A stretch of 64,000 nucleotides of DNA. It comes from JAAFIP01 sp043747295. Its GTDB lineage: Bacteria; Pseudomonadota; Gammaproteobacteria; Burkholderiales; Burkholderiaceae_C. Below, one piece after another: positions 21,526 to 30,130 of this stretch. The translations under genes were made by a program, and so were the position numbers. The DNA lies in the NCBI GenBank assembly GCA_043747295.1, contig JAYTPK010000168.1:1-64000 (forward strand), given 5' to 3'. The notes beneath the pieces are model-generated. The model saw only the letters and a program-made list of their open reading frames with translations. It made no database searches and was not told where the DNA came from. How positions within the stretch are numbered: position 1 is the stretch's first letter; each line of letters opens with the position of its first letter.

Positions 21526-24267
21526 CTAAGGCGTAACAGTATGCGCACCCAAGCCACTGGCATCGTCAATGGCAAAGCCGTCCCATTGCAGCGCGGGGTC
21601 AAACACACTGGCTGCAGCGTTGTCGCCAAACTTGACCGAAGGCTTGCGCCGCAAAGTGCGGTTTTGCGTGCTGATGTCTCCACTGACCCACGCTGCGCCG
21701 GGGTCAAACCCCACTTGACCAAAACGGTCAATCACCACACCTGATTTTTCTAGCGTAACAGCATCGTTCCCACTGAAGTTCGCGACTGATACTGTAAAGC
21801 TGCCAGTCGTTTTAAATAATGCTGTGGCACCAGAGTTAACCAGTACTACCACCGCACCTGGTGCCAAAGTGTTCGTTAAGGTGTAGATATTGCTCACGGT
21901 GGTGGCGCCGTTGGTGTACAGCTTAGCGACATAGCTAGACAGATCGACCGTGGCCGTGGTGGGGTTGTAAATTTCTAGTGCTTTGTTATTGCTAGTACCT
22001 TCAATGTATTCACTGAAAAACAGCTCAGGTGCACCAAGCGGCGTAGGTGGTGTAAAGGCTGCGGAGGTGATGGTCACCACTGCAGATTTGCTCACTGTTA
22101 GTCCAGCCGAATCTATCAAAGTGACCACCACGGTGTAGCTGCCTGCGGCTGCGTAGGTGTGGGTAACACCGCCTGCTGCGGTCAGCGTGCTGTTAACACT
22201 TGAGTCACCCCAGTTGATGGACAAATCCGTCACCGTAGCTGCGCCGCCCGGCAATGCATCGGTGATGGTGATAGCCAGCGGGGTGCTGGCTATGCCTTTG
22301 CTGGGCACGTTGATGTTCAGCACGGGGACGTCTACTGCAGTATCGGCAGCTAGGGTGAGCGCTACCAACACAGGATCATGGTCAGAGGCACGGTACGGCG
22401 TGGCGGCGTAGCGGTCGTCGGTTTTAAACTCAGTGTTGTAGTCCAAAACTGTGGGCTCGTCGGCATTAATGTGCCACACACCTACGCCAGTGACCTGCGA
22501 CTGTAAAGTGCTGCTAGCGTACGCGTGGTCTAGCGCGCCTGTCTCACCGTTAAACACGTAGCTGTAGCGGTCGCTGGCAGGCAAGCGCTTAAGCAAGCTC
22601 TCATTGCCCGCAGCTTCTAGCGCTTTGGGTGGGTCTTCTAGCAAATAGCTGTTGATGTCGCCCATGATGAGCACATCGCTCTCACCGCCTGCTTGCAGCT
22701 TGGCTACAAAGCTGTTCAACGCATTAGCTTGCGCAGTGCGCGCAAGGTTAAAGCAGCCTTGACCTACGTCGGGGTCAGTGGTGGTGGCAGGTGAGCCGCA
22801 GCCTTTGCTTTTAAAGTGGTTGACTACAAACCAAAAACTACCGTTGTTGGCCACCGATGCAAAACGCTGCGCCAGCGGTGGGCGGCCGCTGGGAGCCACG
22901 TAGTTGGCTAGGTCAGCGCCAGTGGGCAGCACCGTGCCACCAATGCGTTTGACTTTGGCGGGCTTGTACAGCATGTCCACTTTGATGACATCGGTGCCAA
23001 ACTTGCCACTGTTAACCGCTGCGTAGGTGCCTGCGCCCAGCTTGGCGTTCAATGCAGCCACCAGGCTTTGGGTGGCTACGTCGTTGTTATTTTCAATTTC
23101 TTCTAGGCCCAACACATCAGCGTCCAGGCCAGCAATAGCTTCAACTATTTTGGCCTGCTGGCGGGTAAATTCGGCAGCAGTGTTAGCACCTCGGGCTAAT
23201 GGGTTTTGCGACTGCAGGGTGGTGAAGTAATTGAGCACGTTAAAGCTAGATACTTTGATATCGCCGGTCAACACGGGCGGTGCAACAGGGCGCGGGTTGG
23301 CCTGCGTAAAAACGGGTGCTACAGTAGTCTGCAAGCGGTAGGCACCAAAGCCTTGGCTCAGTATGCCGGTAAGTTTGGGTACTGTGTCGCCCACGCGGCG
23401 TGTACCAGCGCTGCCTGCAGCGCTAAAGTTGGGCGTGGGATTGGGGTTGGATGCGCTAGATCCATCGTCCAGCACTATGCGCTCTAGCCTGTTTTGCACA
23501 GACGTAGCGCTGGCGTTGCCATTCGTTGGATTGAATTGGCGGCCATTCAGCGCTAACACCATCTCGCCAAATTGCCCTACGCGAAACGTCTCCACCACAG
23601 CCAGCGGTTGGCTAAATTCCACCAGCATGCCCTCGTAGCGCTCCAGAGCATCGTCGCTGGCCAATGGCAGTGTGATCTGCTTGGGCGTAACTGCTACACC
23701 GCTGCCGCATATATTGACCGTGACAGTGCCTGCAAGCTGGGTAACAGTGCTGCCCACAGCGCCAAACTCAGCTACCTGGCCTTGCACTTGCACATAGTCA
23801 CCCACCGTCATTTTGGCTACGGTGGCAGTAGGTGCAAAAACAAAAATACCTTCTGACGTGAGCGGATCAGCATCGGGCACAGCCTGCTGCATGAAAAAGC
23901 CGTTCAGCTGAGTTTTAGTTTGGTTTTGAAACTCACCCACCACCACGCCACGCACGGTGACGGTTTGTGATATCAGCGCGCTCGTGGTGCTGGCACCCTG
24001 CACGGTGGTGATATCTGTCAGCGGCGCGCTGGCGCTGACTGAAGCGCTGCAAGTAGGCAAATTGGCCGCAGGTAGCGTAGAGGTAACCACAGGCATGGTG
24101 CTAGTGTTTACGGGTGTAGTTGCAGTGGTGCTTGGGGGTGTGGTACCGCCGGGCGGGTTAACAGGTGGGGCAGTATCGCTGCCGCCACACGCGGTTAGAA
24201 ATGCAAGGATGAATGGTGTGCAAATAGCTAGCACGTGGCGTGTGATCCGCTGATTTTTTAAAGTCAT
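21526..24267 (-). CDS. ExeM/NucH-like extracellular endonuclease lipoprotein
   Basis: 913 residues. A lipoprotein signal (lipobox FLTAC) and a Thr/Pro linker come first. An OB-fold-like region (about 75-190, GDYVQVQGQVAEFG) follows, then an endonuclease/exonuclease/phosphatase domain (about 330-640) with FNVLNYFTTL, LGLEEIENNND, NHFKSKGCG, MGDINSY and ASDHDPVLVAL. A PKD-like domain (about 650-735) and a C-terminal lamin-tail domain (about 745-850, LFFSEYIEGTSNNKALEIYN) end it. It should degrade extracellular DNA for phosphate or biofilm release. A Pho-box-like direct repeat lies about 40 bases upstream, in agreement with that. Confidence 0.85.
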   Translation of the reverse strand: MTLKNQRITRHVLAICTPFILAFLTACGGSDTAPPVNPPGGTTPPSTTATTPVNTSTMPVVTSTLPAANLPTCSASVSASAPLTDITTVQGASTTSALISQTVTVRGVVVGEFQNQTKTQLNGFFMQQAVPDADPLTSEGIFVFAPTATVAKMTVGDYVQVQGQVAEFGAVGSTVTQLAGTVTVNICGSGVAVTPKQITLPLASDDALERYEGMLVEFSQPLAVVETFRVGQFGEMVLALNGRQFNPTNGNASATSVQNRLERIVLDDGSSASNPNPTPNFSAAGSAGTRRVGDTVPKLTGILSQGFGAYRLQTTVAPVFTQANPRPVAPPVLTGDIKVSSFNVLNYFTTLQSQNPLARGANTAAEFTRQQAKIVEAIAGLDADVLGLEEIENNNDVATQSLVAALNAKLGAGTYAAVNSGKFGTDVIKVDMLYKPAKVKRIGGTVLPTGADLANYVAPSGRPPLAQRFASVANNGSFWFVVNHFKSKGCGSPATTTDPDVGQGCFNLARTAQANALNSFVAKLQAGGESDVLIMGDINSYLLEDPPKALEAAGNESLLKRLPASDRYSYVFNGETGALDHAYASSTLQSQVTGVGVWHINADEPTVLDYNTEFKTDDRYAATPYRASDHDPVLVALTLAADTAVDVPVLNINVPSKGIASTPLAITITDALPGGAATVTDLSINWGDSSVNSTLTAAGGVTHTYAAAGSYTVVVTLIDSAGLTVSKSAVVTITSAAFTPPTPLGAPELFFSEYIEGTSNNKALEIYNPTTATVDLSSYVAKLYTNGATTVSNIYTLTNTLAPGAVVVLVNSGATALFKTTGSFTVSVANFSGNDAVTLEKSGVVIDRFGQVGFDPGAAWVSGDISTQNRTLRRKPSVKFGDNAAASVFDPALQWDGFAIDDASGLGAHTVTP

Positions 24268-24305
24268 AAAGGTCCCTGAACAATAGAGACTCTTTGTAAA
24301 GCAAG

Positions 24306-24326
24306 ACTATGACCGAACTATGACAC
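24306..24326 (-). promoter_or_regulatory. Pho box candidate upstream of the nuclease
   Basis: On the minus strand, GTGTCATAG-TTC-GGTCATAG is a pair of GTCATAG heptamers spaced 11 bases apart, as in the PhoB consensus (CTGTCAT-N4-CTGTCAT). It is 39 bases before the nuclease start codon, as expected for a PhoB-activated promoter replacing the -35 box. Confidence 0.65.
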
Positions 24327-24345
24327 GTAAATGTTAAAAATGTAT

Positions 24346-25380
24346 CTAGTTGTTCGATAGCCCGTAACTTAAATCCCGTGTTTTACCGCTAAACACGCGG
24401 TAGCTAAACACCGTGTAGCCCACTATCACCGGTAGCACTACCGCAGCACCGGCAAAGATAATGCGCAGCGCTTCGGGGGCACTGGCGGCTTGCCACACCG
24501 TCATGCGGCCCACCACCAGGTAGGGGAACAAGCTGTAGGCCAGACCATAAAACGCAAGACAAAAAATACCTACTGTGCTGGCAAACGGCACCCATTCGCC
24601 GTACGTGTTGCCAGACTGCAAGCGCACTGGCATGCGGCGCAGGCTACGTCCAGTGATAAAAAATAATAACCCCGTAGCCAGCGGAATAGGTGCGAGCAAA
24701 ACAATGTAGGGCAATGCAAACCATTTGTTAAAAATCTCTTGGCTCACCCACGGCGTAGCCAACGACACAGCCGCCACACCCAGCCCGGTTAACCACAAAG
24801 CTTCGCGTGCCCAGCGCACCGCCTGTAATTGCAGCGCACCTTCAGTTTTCATCACCAGCCAGCAGGCACCCAGCAGGCAGTAGCCCGCTACCAAACACAC
24901 TGCAATCAGTGCGGCAAAAGCATAGGCGGCCCAGCTGGTTTCAAAACCTAAAATATAGCTGCCCAACATCCAGCCTTGCGACAGCGCAGCCAGCAGCGAG
25001 CCTGCATAAAACGCAGTATTCCACAACGATTTATGGTCATCGTGTGCTTTGGCGCGAAAGTCAAATGCTACGCCGCGCAGTATCAAACCCAGCAGCATGA
25101 TGGCCACTGGCAAATACAGCGCCTGCAAAATCACGCCATGTGCTGCCGGAAAACAGGTCAGCAAAATACCCACGCCCAGAACCAGCCAAGTTTCGTTAGC
25201 GTCCCAAAACGGACCAATCGAGCTGACCATCACGTCTTTGTCTGACACCGAGGCGCGGCGCAGCAAAATGCCCACGCCCAGGTCATAACCGTCCAGCACT
25301 ACATAGGCCAGCATGGCCAGGCCCATCACGCCCATGAAGATCACAGGCAACCAGTCGTTGAATGTCGTCAGGTTATGCAT
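24346..25380 (-). CDS. cydB: Cytochrome bd ubiquinol oxidase subunit II
   Basis: CydB is the structural subunit of the bd-type quinol oxidase, which reduces oxygen at the inner membrane without pumping protons. The 344-residue protein (ATG at 25380, overlapping the cydA stop by 8 bases) has eight to nine spans and the family motifs AYVVLDGYDLGVGILL, IGPFWDANETWLVLG and LRGVAFDFRAKA. The sequence ends YGLSNN. It is co-transcribed with cydA and a regulator. No cydX-like small ORF was recognised after it. Confidence 0.93.
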   Translation of the reverse strand: MHNLTTFNDWLPVIFMGVMGLAMLAYVVLDGYDLGVGILLRRASVSDKDVMVSSIGPFWDANETWLVLGVGILLTCFPAAHGVILQALYLPVAIMLLGLILRGVAFDFRAKAHDDHKSLWNTAFYAGSLLAALSQGWMLGSYILGFETSWAAYAFAALIAVCLVAGYCLLGACWLVMKTEGALQLQAVRWAREALWLTGLGVAAVSLATPWVSQEIFNKWFALPYIVLLAPIPLATGLLFFITGRSLRRMPVRLQSGNTYGEWVPFASTVGIFCLAFYGLAYSLFPYLVVGRMTVWQAASAPEALRIIFAGAAVVLPVIVGYTVFSYRVFSGKTRDLSYGLSNN

Positions 25381-26749
25381 AACTGGCCCCTTGTGTTGCA
25401 GGTAAAGGTGTCGCGGCATATGCAGGGCTACCAGCCTTGCGCGCCATGTGGAACACCACCGACACATACGCCACAAGCAATGCTAAGTACACCGTCAAAT
25501 ACATGGCCAAGGTACCCGCTAGCATGGGCGTAGGCACCGTGGCTGCGGCCTGCGAGGTGCTTAATATGCCGTAGACCAAATAGGGCTGACGGCCAATCTC
25601 GGTCACGTACCAGCCCGCTAGCGTGGCCACCCAGCCTGCAAACGTCATAGCCACCAGCGCGCGGGCCAGCCAAGGCTTAACCTCGCCTTGTTTTTTAAGC
25701 TGCCAAGCGCTTAGCCAGCCCACAGCCAGCATTAAAAGCCCCATACCCACCATCACCCTGAAGGCCCAAAACACAGGGGCCACTGGCGGGTGCTTGCCTT
25801 TGAAATCGTCTAGGCCTTTAACCTCGCCGTCCAAGCTGTGGGTTAAATACAAGCTAGCCAGTTTGGGCATTGCGATTTCAAACTTGTTGCTGCGGGTGGC
25901 CTCATCGGGCAGTGCAAACAGCACAGCGCTAGCGCCCTTTTGCGTTTGCCAAATGCCCTCCATCGCAGCCAGCTTGGCGGGCTGGTGCTGTAGCGTGGCC
26001 AGGCCATGCAGGTCACCCAGCACGATCTGTAGGGGCAACACCACCGCCGCCATCACCACGCCCGTGCGCAGGGCCGACAGCACTGCGGGCACGCGGTCAC
26101 CACGCAGCCAGCGGTAAGCGCTGATGCCTGCAATGACGAAAGCCACCGTGGCAAAACACGCTGTCATCATGTGGGCAAATTTGTAGGGGAACGAAGGGTT
26201 AAAGATAATGGCAAACCAGTCGGTGGCATACGCCACCATTGCGCCAGTTTGCGGGTCGGGCCGCATCTCAAAACCAGCAGGCGTTTGCATCCAAGAGTTC
26301 AGCGCCAATATCCAAAACGCTGACATGCTGGTGCCAAAAGCTACCAAAAATGTCGCTATGGTATGCACCCGGTTACTGACCCGCTGCATGCCAAACAGCA
26401 TGATGCCTAAGAAAGTAGCCTCTAGGAAAAACGCCGTCATCACCTCATAAGCCAACAGGGGCCCAGCGATGTTGCCCACCGTCTTCATAAAGCCCGGCCA
26501 ATTGGTACCAAACTGAAAACTCATGGTGATGCCGCTGACCACACCCAAGGCAAATGTCAACGCAAACACCTTGACCCAAAAGCCGTAAGCGTCCATCCAT
26601 TTAGCGTCTTTGGTGCTGTTAAATCGCAGCTTAAAAAACAGCAACACCCAGGCTAGCGCGATGGTGATGGTAGGAAACAAAATATGAAAACTGATGTTGG
26701 CTGCAAACTGAATGCGGTGCAAGATCAGCGGATCAAACGGTTCTGTCAT
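25373..26749 (-). CDS. cydA: Cytochrome bd ubiquinol oxidase subunit I
   Basis: The heme-carrying subunit, 458 residues. The N-terminus LHRIQFAANISFHILFPTITIA contains the heme ligand near H22. The quinol-side motif GWYVTEIGRQPYLVYG lies near 380-395. The Q-loop region is short, as in the cyanide-insensitive (CIO) subgroup rather than the long-loop E. coli form. It starts 21 bases after the GbsR-type regulator, with which it forms an operon. The enzyme suits low-oxygen or sulfide/cyanide-stressed life. Confidence 0.93.
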   Translation of the reverse strand: MTEPFDPLILHRIQFAANISFHILFPTITIALAWVLLFFKLRFNSTKDAKWMDAYGFWVKVFALTFALGVVSGITMSFQFGTNWPGFMKTVGNIAGPLLAYEVMTAFFLEATFLGIMLFGMQRVSNRVHTIATFLVAFGTSMSAFWILALNSWMQTPAGFEMRPDPQTGAMVAYATDWFAIIFNPSFPYKFAHMMTACFATVAFVIAGISAYRWLRGDRVPAVLSALRTGVVMAAVVLPLQIVLGDLHGLATLQHQPAKLAAMEGIWQTQKGASAVLFALPDEATRSNKFEIAMPKLASLYLTHSLDGEVKGLDDFKGKHPPVAPVFWAFRVMVGMGLLMLAVGWLSAWQLKKQGEVKPWLARALVAMTFAGWVATLAGWYVTEIGRQPYLVYGILSTSQAAATVPTPMLAGTLAMYLTVYLALLVAYVSVVFHMARKAGSPAYAATPLPATQGASYA

Positions 26750-26770
26750 AGCTGTGCTCCTAAAGAAAAC

Positions 26771-27364
26771 TCAAAACTCTGCTGGCAACTGCAACCCCGT
26801 AGGCAATGGCTCTGCCTTACGTCCACCCAAGCCCAGTTTTTCTTTGAACTCTAAAAACTTTTGCGCTTTAGCGCCTAGCTTCATCAGCTGGCGCAGCGTG
26901 TGCTCGTCTAGTTTTTGCACATCTGCCATCCAATCCGTGACCAGCTCGATCAGCTCATGCATATCGCCCATGCGCTTTTGCGCGAAGACGTCTTGCGGGT
27001 TGGTGGGCGCATGCAGCAGTGCATCGCGCAGCATGGTCAGCGTAGGGTCGATCTCGCGTTTACGCCGCTCGTCAGCCAAGGTCCGAAAAATGGCCCATAC
27101 GTCCTCGGGTGCCGAGAAGTACTCACGCCGATCGCCGGGTAAATGCTGCAGCCGCACCAGCCGCCACGAGTCCAGCTCTTTCAGCCCCATGCTAACGTTA
27201 GAGCGCGAGAAAGCTAGCGCCTCAGCTATCTCGTCTGCGTTAATCGGCTTTTCACTCACAAACAGCAGCGCATAGATTTGCCCCACGGTGCGGTTAATGC
27301 CCCAGCGGCTTCCCATCTCGCCAAAATGCAGAACAAAGCTTTGGGCTAACGGCGTGAGATTCAT
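26771..27364 (-). CDS. GbsR/MarR family transcriptional regulator
   Basis: A 197-residue regulator. The winged helix-turn-helix at about 20-90 includes GSRWGINRTVGQIYALLFVSEKPINADEIAEAL and FSRSNVSMGLKELDSWRLV, typical of GbsR-like MarR proteins. A helical C-terminal dimerisation region follows. It is the first gene of the cydAB operon, so it probably controls oxidase expression and its own. An inverted repeat TTTCA-N8-TGAAA lies 13 bases upstream of the start codon. Confidence 0.85.
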   Translation of the reverse strand: MNLTPLAQSFVLHFGEMGSRWGINRTVGQIYALLFVSEKPINADEIAEALAFSRSNVSMGLKELDSWRLVRLQHLPGDRREYFSAPEDVWAIFRTLADERRKREIDPTLTMLRDALLHAPTNPQDVFAQKRMGDMHELIELVTDWMADVQKLDEHTLRQLMKLGAKAQKFLEFKEKLGLGGRKAEPLPTGLQLPAEF

Positions 27365-27377
27365 GGAATTCCTTGGA

Positions 27378-27395
27378 TTTCAATAATTACTGAAA
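27378..27395. promoter_or_regulatory. Inverted repeat upstream of the GbsR-cydAB operon
   Basis: TTTCA-N8-TGAAA is a perfect 5-bp dyad immediately before the regulator's start codon, in an AT-rich stretch with a further GAAA at 27402. It is a candidate autoregulatory operator; the arms are short, so chance remains possible. Confidence 0.4.
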
Positions 27396-27484
27396 TTATA
27401 AGAAACTCAAAGAAATATACAAGGGTTATTACTTATTACCTGCGCTGTCAGCAGGTGAATAGCCATGGTTGGGCTCGGTATTTA

Positions 27485-27582
27485 CTATCGATTTCATAGC
27501 TGTCTGAGTAATGAATACTTGGACTAACAGCATATTTTGTTGGTAAAAGTGCCGTTTTAGTGCTTTTTGTGGTTCTTTGTAT
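27485..27582 (+). repeat. Dispersed repeat, copy 3 (intergenic, long form)
   Basis: The core ctatcgatttcatagctg, then tctgagtaatgaa and tacttggactaa, is followed by a long tail: agcatattttgttggtaaaag, then tgccgttttagtgc and ggttctttgta. The tail matches that of copy 8 closely, which shows that the full element is about 100 bp. The bases on either side do not look like target duplications. Confidence 0.85.
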
Positions 27583-27949
27583 TGGGACGCGATCTGCTGC
27601 GGCGTGTGCCTTATGCCAACCGGACCTGAGGCCCTTGATTGGTTGTCATAGGGCACACGCCACAGCAAATCGCTTGCACGAGGCTGGGGAACGGCGCGCA
27701 TGTTTGCAGAGATTTTCTCAGCGATAGATCCCGCCGCCCGACCAAGGTAAACAACGAACCAATGCATTACCAATGGGTAAGCTCAGCAACAGCAACGCGC
27801 TATGAATAACCTCACGCTTCTTTAAGATCAAAGTGGAATCCTCAGCGCTGCGGGCATGCCGCGATAGGGTACGAGCGTCGTGGTCAGCTTTTGAATATCG
27901 GTCAACAGCTCAATGCTCATATGGCCCAAATTGCGTGTAGAGTCGTGGC
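27583..27949. other. Gene-poor stretch with a long hairpin
   Basis: Within the 585 bases between the GbsR gene (27364) and the FAD oxidoreductase gene (27950) I see repeat copy 3, an 85-base hairpin (27589-27673) and no convincing gene. A 114-codon minus-strand frame crosses the repeat and hairpin but has no family features. The rest (about 27700-27949) shows no recognisable motif. Confidence 0.5.
27589..27673. repeat. Long imperfect inverted repeat (33-base arms)
   Basis: The left arm begins GCGATCTGCTGCGGCGTGTG and continues to CCAACC. The right arm begins GGTTGTCATAG and ends CACAGCAAATCGC. The arms pair over about 33 bases with about five mismatches around a 19-base loop (ggacctgaggcccttgatt). 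It starts 7 bases after the end of dispersed repeat copy 3. It could be a structured RNA, an IS/MITE remnant or a recombination site; nothing in the sequence decides. Confidence 0.6.
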
Positions 27950-29038
27950 ATGACTTCACGCACACCCCTCCGCCCCAAATCCTCACGCTCTAAAAACATT
28001 GCCATCATTGGCGCAGGCTTAGCCGGCATCACGGCGGCGCGCACACACATGCAGGCGGGCCATCAAGTAACGGTGTTTGAAAAAAGCCGCAGCGTGGGTG
28101 GGCGCATGTCTACCCGGCGTACTGAGTTTGGTAGCTTTGACCATGGCGCGCAGTACTTTACCGTGCGCGATGCGCGCTTTCGCACTTTGATGCAGTGGGC
28201 GCTAGCCACAGCACCTGATGTAGCCCGCCCATGGGCTGCTAACGCGGTGCGCGTGCTAGACGAAAGCGGCCGCAAAGCTGCAGCTGCCCTACCCACCAGC
28301 GAACCTCATTGGGTGGGCCAACCGGGCATGAATTCACTGGCCGTGCACTGCGCAGGCCCACTGGCCGATGCTGGCCGACTGATGCTCAATACCCGCATCC
28401 ACCGCATTACCCACACAGCCGCTGGCTGGCACCTCAACGCTGTGGACGCCAACGACCTGGACGCTGTTTACGGCGGCTTTGACCAAGTGATATTGGCCCT
28501 GCCCAGCATGCAGGCGCGTGAGATGCTGGTCAACTCTGAGCACCACGAGGCCTGGGCCAGCGCGCTGGCCAAAGTGGTGGTAGCCCCCTGCTGGACGCTC
28601 ATGCTGGCCTACCCCAGCGCTGTAACCGTAGCCCCGCGCGCAGCCGCTGTACCCCTTGGTCCCCAGTGGAGCGCAGCGCGCAGCACCCACCACCGCGTAG
28701 CCTGGCTGGCACGTGAATCGTCCAAGCCTGGCCGCGACACCATCGAGCGCTGGACCGTACAAGCCAGCGCCGACTGGAGCCGCGAACACTTAGAAGACGA
28801 CGCTGCACGCGTGAAAGCCAAACTACTCAAAGCCTTTGCCGAAATCACCGGCATCCGCGCCGAACCCGACTATGCCGAAGTACACCGCTGGCGCTTTGCT
28901 AAAACCGAAACGCCGTTAGGTAAAAACTACCTGTGGGACGCCAAAACCGGCCTAGGTATCTGCGGCGACTGGTGCATAGGCCACCGCGTTGAAGACGCTT
29001 TTATCAGCGGGTTAGAGCTGGCACTGGCTACTAAATAA
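27950..29038 (+). CDS. NAD(P)/FAD-dependent oxidoreductase, renalase-like
   Basis: A 362-residue flavoprotein. The FAD dinucleotide motif NIAIIGAGLAGITAAR is at about 16-31, then VFEKSRSVGGRMSTRR and FDHGAQYFTVRD, which are the signature of renalase/amine-oxidase-like proteins in bacteria. The C-terminal GLGICGDWCIGHRVEDAFISG closes the FAD site. The substrate is unknown; some homologues oxidise off-pathway NAD(P)H isomers. It precedes gluQ by 10 bases and may share its transcript. Confidence 0.85.
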   Translation: MTSRTPLRPKSSRSKNIAIIGAGLAGITAARTHMQAGHQVTVFEKSRSVGGRMSTRRTEFGSFDHGAQYFTVRDARFRTLMQWALATAPDVARPWAANAVRVLDESGRKAAAALPTSEPHWVGQPGMNSLAVHCAGPLADAGRLMLNTRIHRITHTAAGWHLNAVDANDLDAVYGGFDQVILALPSMQAREMLVNSEHHEAWASALAKVVVAPCWTLMLAYPSAVTVAPRAAAVPLGPQWSAARSTHHRVAWLARESSKPGRDTIERWTVQASADWSREHLEDDAARVKAKLLKAFAEITGIRAEPDYAEVHRWRFAKTETPLGKNYLWDAKTGLGICGDWCIGHRVEDAFISGLELALATK

Positions 29039-29048
29039 AGAACCTGGC

Positions 29049-30074
29049 TTGAGTGCCGCAGTCGAAGTGGCAAGCTTGCGAACCAGTTACGTCGGACGTT
29101 TTGCGCCCTCACCTACCGGGCCACTGCACGCAGGATCGCTGGTAGCGGCGCTGGCCAGCTGGCTTGATGCGCGTGCGCATGGCGGCCGCTGGCTAGTACG
29201 CATCGAAGACGTTGACACCCCCCGCTGCGTGCCCGGTGCTGACCACAATATGCTGCAGCAGCTAGCGCAGTGCGGTTTGGTCCCCGATGAGCCACCGGTG
29301 TACCAGTCGCAGCGCGGAGTACATTACCAGGCCGCCCTAGACACTCTGAAACTGGCGCAATATGCCTACCCCTGCACTTGCTCGCGCAGTGATATTGAAG
29401 CCGTGTGGCAAGCCAGGGGCTTAGCCAAACCGCGCCATGGCGAGCTGATCTACCCGGGCACTTGTCGTCACAGTGCTGCGGCTGTTGATAACCTGCAACG
29501 TAGCCCTGCTTGGCGTTTTAAAACTGACTTTTCACAACAAAATCAGCCTGTAGTCCAAGTATCTGCTACTCAAGCAGCTATTAAAGATATAGCAAGCACA
29601 CTTCAACCTTGCGCCGCAATTGTAGATTGGACAGATCGCCGCTTGGGCCCGCAAACGCAATCGGTGGCCACCGCAGTGGGTGACTTTGTACTGCGCCGCG
29701 CTGACAGCCTGTGGGCGTATCAGCTGGCTGTGGTGGTAGACGATGCGCTGCAAGGCGTTACCCACGTGGTGCGAGGTGAAGATTTAGCCGACAACACCGC
29801 ACGGCAAATCTTGCTGCAGCATGCGCTGGGCTACCCCACACCGCGGTACCTGCACACGCCACTGCAACTGGCAGCGGATGGACAAAAATTGTCTAAACAA
29901 AATGGTGCTCAGGCACTTCAACTTGGCAGCACAGAGGCAGCGTCCAGCGCTTTAATACAGGCTGCAAAAGCACTAAAACTTAATCCAAATGGATACAGTT
30001 ATGCCAATAAATCAAACTATCTGGGACAATTGTTGCCTAATTTGTTGACACAATGGAAAACCATCTACTACTAA
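29049..30074 (+). CDS. gluQ: Glutamyl-Q tRNA(Asp) synthetase with a repeat-derived insert
   Basis: GluQ attaches glutamate to the queuosine of tRNA(Asp). The catalytic core is present: GRFAPSPTGPLHAGSL (HIGH-type motif), RIEDVDTPRC, a zinc site CTCSR and YPGTCR, FVLRRAD-LWAYQLAVVVDDA and the KLSKQNGA (KMSKS-type) motif. The start is TTG at 29049; GTG at 29067 is an alternative. At 341 residues it is longer than most family members (about 300). The excess lies between the zinc site and FVLRR, exactly where bases 29516-29592 are a copy of the dispersed repeat. The C-terminal tail (about 40 residues) is unusually Asn/Tyr-rich. Confidence 0.9.
   Translation: MSAAVEVASLRTSYVGRFAPSPTGPLHAGSLVAALASWLDARAHGGRWLVRIEDVDTPRCVPGADHNMLQQLAQCGLVPDEPPVYQSQRGVHYQAALDTLKLAQYAYPCTCSRSDIEAVWQARGLAKPRHGELIYPGTCRHSAAAVDNLQRSPAWRFKTDFSQQNQPVVQVSATQAAIKDIASTLQPCAAIVDWTDRRLGPQTQSVATAVGDFVLRRADSLWAYQLAVVVDDALQGVTHVVRGEDLADNTARQILLQHALGYPTPRYLHTPLQLAADGQKLSKQNGAQALQLGSTEAASSALIQAAKALKLNPNGYSYANKSNYLGQLLPNLLTQWKTIYY
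29516..29592 (-). repeat. Dispersed repeat, copy 4 (inside gluQ)
   Basis: Read on the minus strand: gctatatctttaatagctg, then cttgagtagcaga, tacttggactac, and the tail aggctgattttgttgtgaaaag. In gluQ it is translated in reverse orientation as PVVQVSATQAAIKDIA, in phase. The position of the native stop (TAG in ...gcttag) reads CAA here. Confidence 0.85.
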
Positions 30075-30130
30075 AGTGAACACAACATTACAATGCTGGC
30101 ACTGCCTAAGCAGTTATTTAAAACAGCCAA

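Noticed and set aside
27429..27773. 114-codon minus-strand frame
   Set aside because: It runs through dispersed repeat copy 3 and the long hairpin. The open frame follows from the repeat's own stop-free phase; no family, no convincing ribosome site.
29930..30074. AT-rich 3' end of gluQ as a repeat-derived tail
   Set aside because: A single match to aaaagcactaaaac is not enough; the ggactac core is absent.
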